Source: Gallionella sp. (lineage in GTDB: Bacteria > Pseudomonadota > Gammaproteobacteria > Burkholderiales > Gallionellaceae). From it: a stretch of 64,000 nt of DNA. Below, in pieces: positions 7,517-15,863 of the stretch. The position numbers and the translations under genes are program-made. Location: NCBI GenBank assembly GCA_028687575.1, contig JAQTZW010000001.1, positions 62,001 through 126,000 on the forward strand. Direction: 5' to 3'. A model generated the notes under the pieces. It was not told the origin of the DNA and did no database searches. It worked only from the letters and a program-made list of their open reading frames with translations. Numbering within the stretch: the first letter of the stretch is position 1; each line of letters starts with the position of its first letter.

Positions 7517-8950
7517 ATGCTCTTCAACTCGGCGATTTTTCTGTATGGCTTTTTGCCCGGTGCGCTACTGGCTTTCATTATCGCGCACCAACGATACAGT
7601 GTGCGCGCGGCGCAATGGGTATTGCTGGTGACATCCTGCGTGTTTTATGGCGCATGGGACTGGCGTTACCTCGTCATGCTGTTGCTACTGTTGTCCATCA
7701 ACTTCCATCTGGGCGGATTGCTGGCACGTCGCCCATCTGTGGCTTGGCTGTCTGGTGGGATTGCCCTTAACCTGCTGGTACTCGGTTATTTCAAGTATGC
7801 CGATTTTTTCATTGGCAATTTGAATGCGGTGGCTGGGACGCAATACCCGCTGCTGCGTGTGATTTTGCCGCTCGGCATATCCTTTTTCATCTTCCAGAAA
7901 ATCGCCTACTTGGTGGATTGTCACAAAGGGCTGGTGGCCGACCGTGATCCGCTGCGCTTCGCTATCTTCGTGATGTTTTTTCCGCAACTGATCGCCGGGC
8001 CGATTGTGCATCACGCCCAGATCATCCCTCAGTTGCAAAAAGATCGGCTGCTGCCCGATGCGCGTCGAGTGTCCGCCGGGTTGTTTTTGCTGGCAGTCGG
8101 GCTGTTCAAGAAGGTGGTGGTTGCCGACTGGCTGGGTGAATATGTGAACGAGCCGTTTGCGCATGTCGCGGAGCTTCAAATCCTCGATGCCTGGACAGCG
8201 GCACTGGCTTACTCGCTCCAACTGTATTTCGATTTCTCTGCTTATTCGGAAATGGCGATGGGATTGGCCTTGCTGTTTGGCATCGTACTGCCGGTCAACT
8301 TCAATTCGCCCTACAAAGCTGCCAGCATCGCGGAATTCTGGCGGCGCTGGCACATCACGCTGGGGCGGGTTTTGCGTGATTATCTGTATATCCCGCTGGG
8401 TGGCAACCAGCACGGGCAGAGCAGGGCGGTCTTGGCGGCTTTGACGGTCATGATGTTGGGCGGCCTGTGGCATGGTGCGGGCTGGACGTTCGTAGTTTGG
8501 GGCGCGATGCACGGCGTGTATTTGGCTATTCATCGAGCATGGAAATGGAGTGGGCGATTCACGCTGCCACAACCGTTGGGCATGGCAATCACTTTTCTTG
8601 CGGTGTTGTTCGCGTGGGTGATGTTTCGCGCGGCGTCGGTAGCCGACGCAATCACGGTCTGGAAGACCATGCTGGGTATGAACGGCGTTATGTTGCCATC
8701 CACTTATTTGGCATGGTTGGATGGGAGCGGCTTGAAGTTCCAACAATCGTCGTTCATCAATGGCATCGAGGTTTGGGGCATGGCGTGTCTGCTCACGTTT
8801 GTGATGTATGCCAAAAACACTCACGAAACACTTGCCACATTTGCCAGTACCGCGCCGAGTCGCCGTTCCGCCCTCTACCTATCCGCGATGATTGTGGTGT
8901 GTGTTCTGGCTTTGGGTCGCCCCACCACGTTCCTGTATTTCCAGTTCTGA
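7517..8950 (+). CDS. AlgI-like MBOAT family O-acyltransferase
   Basis: A 477-residue multi-spanning acyltransferase. Members move acyl groups across the membrane onto polysaccharides, peptidoglycan or teichoic acids. Diagnostic parts are QLIAGPIVHHAQIIPQL (near residue 157), EFWRRWHITLGRVLRDYLYI (near 275) and the catalytic-histidine region GGLWHGAGWTFVVWGAMHG (near 317). The length is that of AlgI-type enzymes. It starts three bases after the preceding gene, and its stop overlaps the next start (TGATG). That next gene codes for the SGNH-like partner such MBOATs usually have. The acceptor is unknown. Finding it inside a mobile-element backbone is unusual. Confidence 0.88.
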   Translation: MLFNSAIFLYGFLPGALLAFIIAHQRYSVRAAQWVLLVTSCVFYGAWDWRYLVMLLLLLSINFHLGGLLARRPSVAWLSGGIALNLLVLGYFKYADFFIGNLNAVAGTQYPLLRVILPLGISFFIFQKIAYLVDCHKGLVADRDPLRFAIFVMFFPQLIAGPIVHHAQIIPQLQKDRLLPDARRVSAGLFLLAVGLFKKVVVADWLGEYVNEPFAHVAELQILDAWTAALAYSLQLYFDFSAYSEMAMGLALLFGIVLPVNFNSPYKAASIAEFWRRWHITLGRVLRDYLYIPLGGNQHGQSRAVLAALTVMMLGGLWHGAGWTFVVWGAMHGVYLAIHRAWKWSGRFTLPQPLGMAITFLAVLFAWVMFRAASVADAITVWKTMLGMNGVMLPSTYLAWLDGSGLKFQQSSFINGIEVWGMACLLTFVMYAKNTHETLATFASTAPSRRSALYLSAMIVVCVLALGRPTTFLYFQF

Positions 8951-9903
8951 TGATGAGCAACCGCACGTGGAATTATTGGGTTGCCGCAGCCTTTCTGCTT
9001 GGCGGACTGGCCGTGGTGATGTTCAACTACTTTGTCGATCCATACGAGGTGTTTGGACATCATTATTTGCGCAGTGGCTACGCAGTAAACGAGCGATTCC
9101 GCAAAGTGAATCACCTGTTGCATAACGAGAGCCACGATTCGTACATCCTTGGCTCATCGGTTATGGGTGTTTTCGACCCGGACGTGGCCAACCGAATCAC
9201 CGGCCATTCGTTTTACAACCTGTCTTTCTTGGCCGGCACGCCACAAGAGGCATTTGACACGCTGCGCGCGCTCAAGCGATCCGGCAGGCCAATCAAAGAG
9301 GTGTTGATTGGCATTGATTTCTACCAGTTCTATGAGCGGCCGCGCATATTACCAACCAACCGTCCGCATCCCGTTGTGAGTGCTGAATCCTGGTTGTCAT
9401 TTTACAGCTCCTATCTGTTTGCCTCAGGGCTGTGGCAAGGGTTGACGCGCATTGCACATCATCTACAGGGCCAACCTTCCATCTTTTTTGATGTCGATGG
9501 CACGGGGATGTATCACTTGTACGAATACGAACGCAGTCGGGCATCCAAGCCCGAACAATACAACCGGGATCATTTCCAGCCAAACGCATGGAACGGGGCG
9601 GATATCCGCTGGGTGGAGGAGCGTTTTGTCGAATTCGCGGAATTGTGTAAATGGCTGGATGAGAACCAGATCGACGCAAAATTATTCATTCACCCGTTTT
9701 ATCGGGATACGCTTGCGACGATCTCCGATCAGTCCTACCTTGAATTCAAGGCTCGGTTGTTGAAAATACGGCCAGATATTGTAGATTTTTCGGTGGCGCG
9801 AGATATTACCCAGAACCCGTTCTGGTACTACGACAAGCGGCATTACCGGGCTGTGGTAGCGGATATGATTATGGCGGTTATGTTTCAAGGTGGGGTGTTG
9901 TGA
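8950..9903 (+). CDS. SGNH-hydrolase-like partner of the MBOAT (AlgJ/AlgX/DltD-like role)
   Basis: A 317-residue protein with one N-terminal membrane anchor (YWVAAAFLLGGLAVVMFNYF) and a periplasmic domain. SYILGSSVMGVFD (near residues 66-78) is the nucleophile block of SGNH-like folds, where Gly-Ser-Ser replaces GDS. GIDFYQFYERP and KLFIHPFYRD follow, and WYYDKRHYRAVVADMI near the C-terminus gives the Asp-x-x-His pair. The ATG at 8950 shares its A with the MBOAT stop, so the two are translationally coupled. Probably it takes acyl groups from the MBOAT and transfers them to an exported glycan. The substrate is not visible. Confidence 0.75.
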   Translation: MMSNRTWNYWVAAAFLLGGLAVVMFNYFVDPYEVFGHHYLRSGYAVNERFRKVNHLLHNESHDSYILGSSVMGVFDPDVANRITGHSFYNLSFLAGTPQEAFDTLRALKRSGRPIKEVLIGIDFYQFYERPRILPTNRPHPVVSAESWLSFYSSYLFASGLWQGLTRIAHHLQGQPSIFFDVDGTGMYHLYEYERSRASKPEQYNRDHFQPNAWNGADIRWVEERFVEFAELCKWLDENQIDAKLFIHPFYRDTLATISDQSYLEFKARLLKIRPDIVDFSVARDITQNPFWYYDKRHYRAVVADMIMAVMFQGGVL

Positions 9904-10312
9904 TGTACTGAGCAATTTACAGCGGGAGCGCCGCAAGCCGTTGCTGACCGATGTGGTCGCCAGCCAAGCGCACCAGCCGTCTCTGTAATTTCCTGGCTGA
10001 GTTGGTCTTGGCGGTAGAAAACTGCTACTACCATCAATTCATGCTCTATCACGAAGCTCTCAGCCTGACTGTCGATCCACAACACCAATGGAGAAATACG
10101 CAAAGCGAATAGCATTGACAACCTGAAGGTGCCTCGGGTTTGTTCGGAGAAGACGGGGCGATGCGATTAGACGATTGCGCTGGTCGATTTTTACACGAAG
10201 CAGTACTACCCTGTGTATCCGCGCCGCATTCGCTTCAAAGAGCGCTGAGTACAGCAAGACACTCGTATTTCTCACTTGCCGATTTTTCATTAAGCGAGTA
10301 GTTTCGCACCTT
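9904..10312. other. 409-bp gap with no credible gene
   Basis: Both strands contain only short broken frames, and no recognisable domain was found. The segment separates the element backbone from the ATP-grasp/STAND cassette and may be debris from an insertion. A minus-strand piece reading LIASPRLLRTNPRHLQVVNA could be a remnant of something, but I could not name it. Confidence 0.4.
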
Positions 10313-10332
10313 TGATGATAACTAGGAATTAT
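10313..10332 (+). repeat. Left copy of a 20-bp inverted repeat framing the ATP-grasp/STAND pair
   Basis: TGATGATAACTAGGAATTAT, identical to the reverse complement of 13891-13910. It supplies the AGGA ribosome site seven bases before the ATG of the ATP-grasp gene. The right copy does the same for the STAND gene. The repeat ends two bases before each start codon. Confidence 0.85.
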
Positions 10333-10334
10333 CG

Positions 10335-11417
10335 ATGCTGGAAGACTCTAAAAAATGGGTGGCCGACAGCCTCGCGCAACTCCATCTCCACGCTGGCCAA
10401 CTAGCCGTATTCATTGTCGCAAATATCAAGGACGTGACGGTCGTGCAAGACGATTATCTGGGATTCTCGGTCCAGAACGACTACATGACCGAGCGAGTCA
10501 TCCGCGAGATCGTCCAGTCGCTTCGGGATATTGGAAGTTACGTTGAACTCTTCGTTGGGGAAGACGCATTCATTCAGGCTGTCCTGAACGGTGCAGTGGA
10601 GCGCGTTGACCGGCCGCACAAACTTGTCTTCAATTTGGCTCAGAGCGGTACAGGCCCAGCGCGCAAGTCGCTGGTGCCATGTTTTTGCAACCTGCACGGC
10701 CTGTTGTACTGCAACTCGGACGGCCACGTCGTGGCATTGCTACGGCACAAGTATCACGCCACCTCCATTCTCCGGGACCATGGAATCAGCGTGCCACGCA
10801 CCTGGCTGTTTCAGGAAGATTGTGAATGGCTCCACGGCGCCCGCCCGCCCGATGGCTTGAAAGTTATCGTCAAGCCGACCTACGAGGCCGCCTGCATTGG
10901 ACTGTCGCGTGACAGTGTGAGGTTCAGCGATGCTGAACTTGACTCGTTCGCCCGTGCGCGGGCGAAGCTGATGCGACAGCCGCTCACGGTTCAGGAGTTC
11001 GTTCACGGGTATGACGTCGATGTTCCGGTCTACTGTGTTCCAAACGCGTTTGCACCGATGGCTGTGGGTGTCAGCATCGGCGGCCGCAGGAACCTAGGTG
11101 ACGATTTCTTGGACTACGACACGCTAGCCAATCGAAGTTACGACTTCTTCGCTTTCTCAGAAATCAGCCCCTCGGCCGCCGATGAGATGTGCCGGGCTGC
11201 CGAACGGGCGGCGCAGGTCCTTGGCATCAGGGGGTACGGCCGGATCGACTTCCGAATGTCGGAATCCGGGGAGTTCTTCCTGATCGATATGCAGACCATG
11301 CCCGACATCCATAGTCAAAGTTCTTTGCACTACACGCTCGCGTCGGCCATGGTCTCGGCCAAAGAAGTCTACCCTGCCCTTGTCGCAATCAACTGCCGGA
11401 CGCTCTCGCTCTTTTAG
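10335..11417 (+). CDS. ATP-grasp ligase, D-Ala-D-Ala-ligase-like
   Basis: A 360-residue ATP-grasp enzyme; the family joins a carboxylate to an amine through an acyl-phosphate. The N-terminal half reads LVFNLAQSGTGPARKSLVPC, then YCNSDGHVVALLRHKYHATSIL, the layout of D-alanine-D-alanine ligases (FNL.EG..G...E..VP.L......Y.GS.....AL..DK). ATP-grasp elements follow: VIVKPTYEAACIGLSRDSVR, TVQEFVHGYDVDVPVY, and the metal-binding end RIDFRMSESGEFFLIDMQTMPD. Upstream lie a 20-bp repeat and an AGGA site. It converges on the STAND gene, and the two stop codons overlap within TTAG (11414-11417). Base composition appears richer in G+C than the neighbouring genes, suggesting separate import. The substrate is unknown; a role as modifier or effector for the STAND protein is inference. 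Confidence 0.8.
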   Translation: MLEDSKKWVADSLAQLHLHAGQLAVFIVANIKDVTVVQDDYLGFSVQNDYMTERVIREIVQSLRDIGSYVELFVGEDAFIQAVLNGAVERVDRPHKLVFNLAQSGTGPARKSLVPCFCNLHGLLYCNSDGHVVALLRHKYHATSILRDHGISVPRTWLFQEDCEWLHGARPPDGLKVIVKPTYEAACIGLSRDSVRFSDAELDSFARARAKLMRQPLTVQEFVHGYDVDVPVYCVPNAFAPMAVGVSIGGRRNLGDDFLDYDTLANRSYDFFAFSEISPSAADEMCRAAERAAQVLGIRGYGRIDFRMSESGEFFLIDMQTMPDIHSQSSLHYTLASAMVSAKEVYPALVAINCRTLSLF

Positions 11418-13888
11418 CTCTCGGTGAATATCTGCAGATCGGTAAACAGAAAGCCCCGACCGTAGTGGCGCCAGCATGGTCCTGCGCCGGAATGTGCGGC
11501 CTGCTTAGGCAGCTCGCCCCATTCTGTCATCGTGAAAGTCCGGCCTGACTCCATCGCCTCGTGCAAGATTCGGTGTCGGTCACGTAAGTACACCCTGTGC
11601 GGTGGCATTGCCGTATCCAAGATGCTCGAAAGGTCATGGGACAGCGCTGTTGCCTCGGCGTGGTTTCCCTGGAGGTACAAAACGGAAGCCAGATTTGTCC
11701 CCGCCAGATACATATGGAGGTCATCCACCTCCGGCTCGCTCCTGAGTTTCTTCACCAGCGACCCAAGAACGTTGGTCGCGAGGGGGAAGTCTTCGGCCAT
11801 TGCGGCGCATGCGCCATAGTTGGACAAGACCAAAGCGAAGTCCATCGTATCAATCTTCTTCGCCGTCAGCTGCTCGAAGTGGCGTGCCGCCGTCGCGGCG
11901 TCGCTGACCCCGCCGAGAAATTCGGACACGATGAGGTTGTTGGTCAATACCTCGAAGCGCGTGAATCTGTGATCCGGATTCAACTCCAAATAGGACGCGA
12001 GCTCGCGAAGGTAGGAAAGCGCGTCCCCGTACTCGCCGCAGACGATCCGGTTTGCCGCCAGATTCAAGGTTGACGCGCAGTACTGGTAGAAGTTTCTCGG
12101 CTGACCGCCTTGCGGTGGCATGAAGTGGTTTCGAGCGCGGAGCAGTCTTGCGTGTGACTGGTCTGCGGGATAGAGCAAATCGGCCTTGCGATCCAGAACC
12201 ATCAGAGCATCTGCCGCGTCCGAGTCGAAGCTAACTCGCCGCGACAGCATTTGAACGATGTCGCTCTCGACGGCAAGTGCTTCTTCCTCGCGTCGCTGAT
12301 GTGTCAAGGCCACCAGTTGCGTCGACAGCATTCGAACGACCAGATCGCCTTCGTCTGGCAACTTCCCTAGCCACTTCTGTAGGATCTTGCTAGCTTCCTC
12401 GCGGGTGTCGTATTGATATGCCTTGATCAGGCACATGGCCTTGATGTAGCCACCCTCTGCCTGGAGATGAAGTGGCGTTCGAGGGTCCATTCTGTTCAGA
12501 AGACCGAGCGCCCCTTTGAAGTCGTAGACCATGACCCTGTCCTGCGCCTCGCAGAGTAGGTTGAGTACGGCTGTGAGTCCGCCTTCGGCGGCAAGTTCGC
12601 ACAGCGTACCTGCGTCAAGAGACGCTGACCCGTTTCGTCTGTCTTGGAGTAAACCGCAAACTGCTAGGACTGCTGCCGCCTCTTTGTCGCCAGCCGCAGT
12701 CAAGTGCCGCATTCTCGAGCGGTAGTCCCCGGGCCTGAGCTTCTTCAGGCACAAGGAGAATTGCCGGTGCAGTTCCTCCGTTTCAAACGTGCCCACCGGG
12801 CACAGGCTCTGATGAACAATTGCGTGGGCAAATTGCGTGGACTGCTGGCCGCGGCGCACAAGGTGCATGCCTTCGCCCGCTGACAGCAGCTTGCGGACCT
12901 GAGGAGGTTCACGCTCGAACAGGCACGCCAACTCCTGATCGGAGAAGATTGTCCCGATGACAGATGCGGTTTTGAGCATCTCCAACAAGTCTTTGCCCAC
13001 GGGGCCCATTGCCTTCAGTCGGGAGACAACCAAGTTGGAGACGAAGTCGATCCCCGCTGTCCTGGACCAGTCGTCTGCCATTGAAAAGCTGTCCGTTTTC
13101 AAGTAGCTGACGAGTTGTTGCAGCACATGCAGGTGGCCACCGCAAATGCCGTGAATGGCTTGAATCACCTCTGCCGGAAACTGTTGCTCCAAACCCAGCA
13201 TACCGAGAACTTGGGGAAGGTCGCCTTGGCCCGCGTAGTCCAGATAGTCGACTGATACACGCTCATTGACAAGTGATGCGAAGTCGACCGGAGGCGGATC
13301 TCCGGCCGTATGGATCGTCTGCACGACAACATAGCGTGCAGCCTGCAGGAACGGATAGGCATCATTGATTGTCCCGGAGAGCATGAGGCGCAACAGGGAC
13401 ACCGCAGCCTCGTCCCAGAACTGCAAATCGTCACAGACGATCAATAGCGGCTTCTTGCCGGCGATTCTTTGAAGGTGATACAGGATGTTCTGCTCTTCTG
13501 TCGAAAGAAATTGGTAGCGTTCCTTCGCGGAGTCCACCGCATGCGCGAAAAGCTTCTCGATGACAAATCCGGCCAGTGGACCGGCGAACGGAATAGCGGC
13601 CGCGCCCTTGGCCACGGCGCCAGATGCACTCTTGAGCAAAAGTTGCTTGCTCATGCTCGATTGGCTGACCGCGTGTTGGAAAGGGAAGTTACGCCGCGCT
13701 TTCTGGTACTCATCGCCTGGAGCCGTGACCGCCACCACGTCTTTCTCGGTCCACGATTGGATCAGCCGGGCGCAAGTAAATGATTTTCCGGAACCAGGCA
13801 ATCCGACCAGCCCAACGAGCCGTTCGCCCCCGAGCCGGCGCATTAGTTCGGCGACCAAGTTGCCTTGCGAAAGGACGTTAAAGGACAT
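11414..13888 (-). CDS. STAND-like P-loop ATPase with C-terminal TPR-like repeats
   Basis: An 824-residue protein. Walker A is GLPGSGKS (29-36). Walker B is LLIVCDDLQFWDEA (about 148-161), with the DD-LQ-WDEA form common in STAND/AAA_16 regulators. Between them lies a glycine/alanine-rich hydrophobic stretch (about 90-115) that could contact membrane. Residues 420-800 are helical repeats resembling TPRs, the usual sensor half of STAND proteins. No DNA-binding or nuclease domain is evident. The start has AGGA within the 20-bp repeat, and the gene follows the recombinase stop by 19 bases. Such proteins are frequent phage sensors; pairing with an ATP-grasp enzyme is not something I know as a named system. 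Confidence 0.78.
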   Translation of the reverse strand: MSFNVLSQGNLVAELMRRLGGERLVGLVGLPGSGKSFTCARLIQSWTEKDVVAVTAPGDEYQKARRNFPFQHAVSQSSMSKQLLLKSASGAVAKGAAAIPFAGPLAGFVIEKLFAHAVDSAKERYQFLSTEEQNILYHLQRIAGKKPLLIVCDDLQFWDEAAVSLLRLMLSGTINDAYPFLQAARYVVVQTIHTAGDPPPVDFASLVNERVSVDYLDYAGQGDLPQVLGMLGLEQQFPAEVIQAIHGICGGHLHVLQQLVSYLKTDSFSMADDWSRTAGIDFVSNLVVSRLKAMGPVGKDLLEMLKTASVIGTIFSDQELACLFEREPPQVRKLLSAGEGMHLVRRGQQSTQFAHAIVHQSLCPVGTFETEELHRQFSLCLKKLRPGDYRSRMRHLTAAGDKEAAAVLAVCGLLQDRRNGSASLDAGTLCELAAEGGLTAVLNLLCEAQDRVMVYDFKGALGLLNRMDPRTPLHLQAEGGYIKAMCLIKAYQYDTREEASKILQKWLGKLPDEGDLVVRMLSTQLVALTHQRREEEALAVESDIVQMLSRRVSFDSDAADALMVLDRKADLLYPADQSHARLLRARNHFMPPQGGQPRNFYQYCASTLNLAANRIVCGEYGDALSYLRELASYLELNPDHRFTRFEVLTNNLIVSEFLGGVSDAATAARHFEQLTAKKIDTMDFALVLSNYGACAAMAEDFPLATNVLGSLVKKLRSEPEVDDLHMYLAGTNLASVLYLQGNHAEATALSHDLSSILDTAMPPHRVYLRDRHRILHEAMESGRTFTMTEWGELPKQAAHSGAGPCWRHYGRGFLFTDLQIFTES

Positions 13889-13890
13889 TA

Positions 13891-13910
13891 ATAATTCCTA
13901 GTTATCATCA
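13891..13910 (-). repeat. Right copy of the 20-bp inverted repeat
   Basis: Exact reverse complement of 10313-10332. On the minus strand it begins with the TGA stop of the tyrosine recombinase gene and ends two bases before the STAND start codon. The match does not extend further on either side. Confidence 0.85.
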
Positions 13911-14804
13911 GCTACCCCCATAAGCCCTCCTTAGCGCGCTGCGCAGACCCTGGTCCGTGACGTGAGTATAAATTTCTGTTGTCGATATACTTTGGTGGCC
14001 CAGCAGTTTTTGGACATATCGAATATCCAATCCAGCTTCCAGCAATTGCGTTGCCGTTGTATGGCGCAACATGTGAGGGGTGATGCGCCTCTCAATACCC
14101 GCGTTGCAGGCAAGATTGCCAAGCAGTTTTCTTGTTTTTTGGGTGGTAAAGGGTATTCCGGCTTCAGTAATGAACAGCTTTCTGGATTCAGTGGTTCTGG
14201 TTCGGCGTAGGGGCAGATACTGTGCCATCGCCTGATTCAGAATCGGTTCGAACAAGTACACCAGTCGCTGCCTATTTCCCTTGCCGTTAATTTTCAGACT
14301 GCTGTCCGCAAGGACAATATCCTCAATATCAATTTTTACTAGTTCACCAACTCTGATGCCTGTGGTTAAAAGTAACTTTATTGCAATTCCGGTCGAAAAT
14401 TCTTGAAAGTTTCTATTACTTTCCAGATTGACGGCTTTGGAAAGTAGATTTATTTCTTCGCTACCCAAGGCGCGAGGCAAACGCTTTGGTAGGCGTATGC
14501 GTTCATGCAGGTCATCGAAAGGGTTGATGGAGATCAGGTTTTCCTGCTTTACCCAGCGGAAGAATAGCTTTATGCAAGCAATGCGACGCTTGATCGTGAT
14601 TTCCTTGAGTCCGCGTTCTTCGCGCAGGTGTCGAATAAATTGACGCAGGTTATCCTTGTCAAGAGACGACAGATAGGTTTCGCGTTTGGCGTGGTTTTGA
14701 AAGTCCTCCAGATCGAAGGTGTAGGCTCTGAGCGTGTGTTCCGATAAGCTGACGGCGGACCGGCAATGGGATAAAAATAATTTGCAGGCATCTTGCAAGG
14801 TCAT
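13908..14804 (-). CDS. Tyrosine recombinase (XerC/XerD-like integrase)
   Basis: A 298-residue site-specific recombinase with all catalytic residues: R151 in TTGIRVGEL, K175 in NGKGN, H244 and R247 in HMLRH, H270 in LLGH, and the nucleophile Y279 in TEIYTH. The N-terminal SAM-like core-binding domain covers about residues 1-90. A good ribosome site (AAGGAG) lies five bases before the ATG at 14804. Its stop codon falls inside the 20-bp inverted repeat, and the STAND gene follows in the same direction. It may have moved the adjacent cassette or the larger defence cargo. Confidence 0.9.
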   Translation of the reverse strand: MTLQDACKLFLSHCRSAVSLSEHTLRAYTFDLEDFQNHAKRETYLSSLDKDNLRQFIRHLREERGLKEITIKRRIACIKLFFRWVKQENLISINPFDDLHERIRLPKRLPRALGSEEINLLSKAVNLESNRNFQEFSTGIAIKLLLTTGIRVGELVKIDIEDIVLADSSLKINGKGNRQRLVYLFEPILNQAMAQYLPLRRTRTTESRKLFITEAGIPFTTQKTRKLLGNLACNAGIERRITPHMLRHTTATQLLEAGLDIRYVQKLLGHQSISTTEIYTHVTDQGLRSALRRAYGGS

Positions 14805-15287
14805 GGCATCTCCTTATAGGTTGTTGATTAGGTAAGAAACCGTGATGGTATAGATGCGCAGAAGTCTCTGGCATGGAATTGTAGGCGGTCGTCTAAGTCT
14901 TAGGTGGTTAATGCATTTTTTGTGGTGATGAGTGCGCCTTCGATGGCGGCATCTGTTGGCTGGTGTTGAACCAGAAACAGGAGGCGCAAGTGACATAGAG
15001 CTTGAAAGCTGATCCGCATGAACGCTCCGACGAATGATTGGTTTGACACAATGACTATTGTGTACGGATGCTTTATATATGCGTGGGGTCGGTGACGTTG
15101 CAAGTGCTGCAAATCTGAGATGGCAGCTTCTCAACGGTGATGTTCAAGCGTCATCAGTGCAGTGATCAGCCCATTTTCTGGAACTTATGGAAATAGTGCC
15201 GTAAGCTACTTCGACGCGTAAGTGCCACTACGCACATCTGTGCATAGGTGCCGAACAGCGCACTCGCAAACCACGAAAAGGAAAATC
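14805..15287. other. 483-bp intergenic region, nothing firm seen
   Basis: This region separates the leftward recombinase gene from the rightward small gene, so it must hold divergent promoters. No clear domain, RNA or repeat was found. Short frames on the minus strand show no family resemblance and lack ribosome sites. It is a possible place for a recombination site of the adjacent integrase. Confidence 0.4.
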
Positions 15288-15515
15288 ATGAAACCCCGGC
15301 TACTCCCCTCAGGATTACAGCGCGGGATTCCCTTCGTCGTTCAGGATAACTGGTCGCCTGAACAGGCTTTGGCCGTGATTGAGCTACTCGATGATTTACG
15401 CGAAGTGATCTGGGCACGTTACCAACTTCAATTGCAGGAACTGCTACGTGAGCAGCGTTGTACGGAAGATGAACCGAAATCCGTAAATATCAGCGAGACA
15501 GATCCGATGTTCTGA
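15288..15515 (+). CDS. Small conserved protein, function unknown (75 aa)
   Basis: Begins MKPRLLPSGLQRGIPFVV, with an AAGGAAAA ribosome site six bases or so before the ATG. The remainder is an amphipathic helix region (PEQALAVIELLDDLREVIWA) and an acidic tail. A longer version starting at 15222 is unlikely because the extra residues are not protein-like. I have a sense of similar small proteins near mobile cargo in proteobacteria but cannot name a family. It may be a small regulator of the defence operon that follows, which is inference from position. Confidence 0.55.
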   Translation: MKPRLLPSGLQRGIPFVVQDNWSPEQALAVIELLDDLREVIWARYQLQLQELLREQRCTEDEPKSVNISETDPMF

Positions 15516-15863
15516 CTATTCGGCGCATCTCATTACGATACAAAGCAAAGGGCACGAAAGTACCCTTTGTGCTGCCTGCCGTCAGAACCCGCAATTTGCG
15601 CCATATTTACACGGATTTACACCGCCGCCAACAGTGATTGGGTAGCAGAAAGAAAAGGTATGGTGTTGTGAGGTTGCAAGGTAGTGGGAAGAGGGCTCTG
15701 AATCGGTTAAGGCAAGTGATATTTCTGCTATACATTTCTGACCGAAAACGTGTCATCATTCTAGACTAGCAAGTATGGTACTTCGCAATAGTGGAGATAA
15801 TTTACCTCTGGACGGAAGTGGTTTGACAGACTTCCTCCCAATAATAACAACCGGATTCTGCCT
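15516..15863. other. 348-bp leader of the SspF-like operon
   Basis: Just after the small gene, AAAGGG (about 15547) and CCCTTT (about 15562) can form a weak terminator stem. Nearer the operon, TTTGACAG at about 15822 followed 17 bases later by an AT-rich block is a possible promoter. Both are weak calls. No gene was found. Confidence 0.35.

Noticed and set aside
7685..8824. 379-residue minus-strand frame
   Set aside because: It is the antisense of the MBOAT gene, rich in His, Gln and Arg, with no family resemblance.
8467..8949. Long upstream extension of the SGNH-like gene
   Set aside because: The extra residues overlap the MBOAT gene in another frame and are not protein-like. The ATG at 8950 is coupled to the MBOAT stop and opens with a normal membrane anchor.
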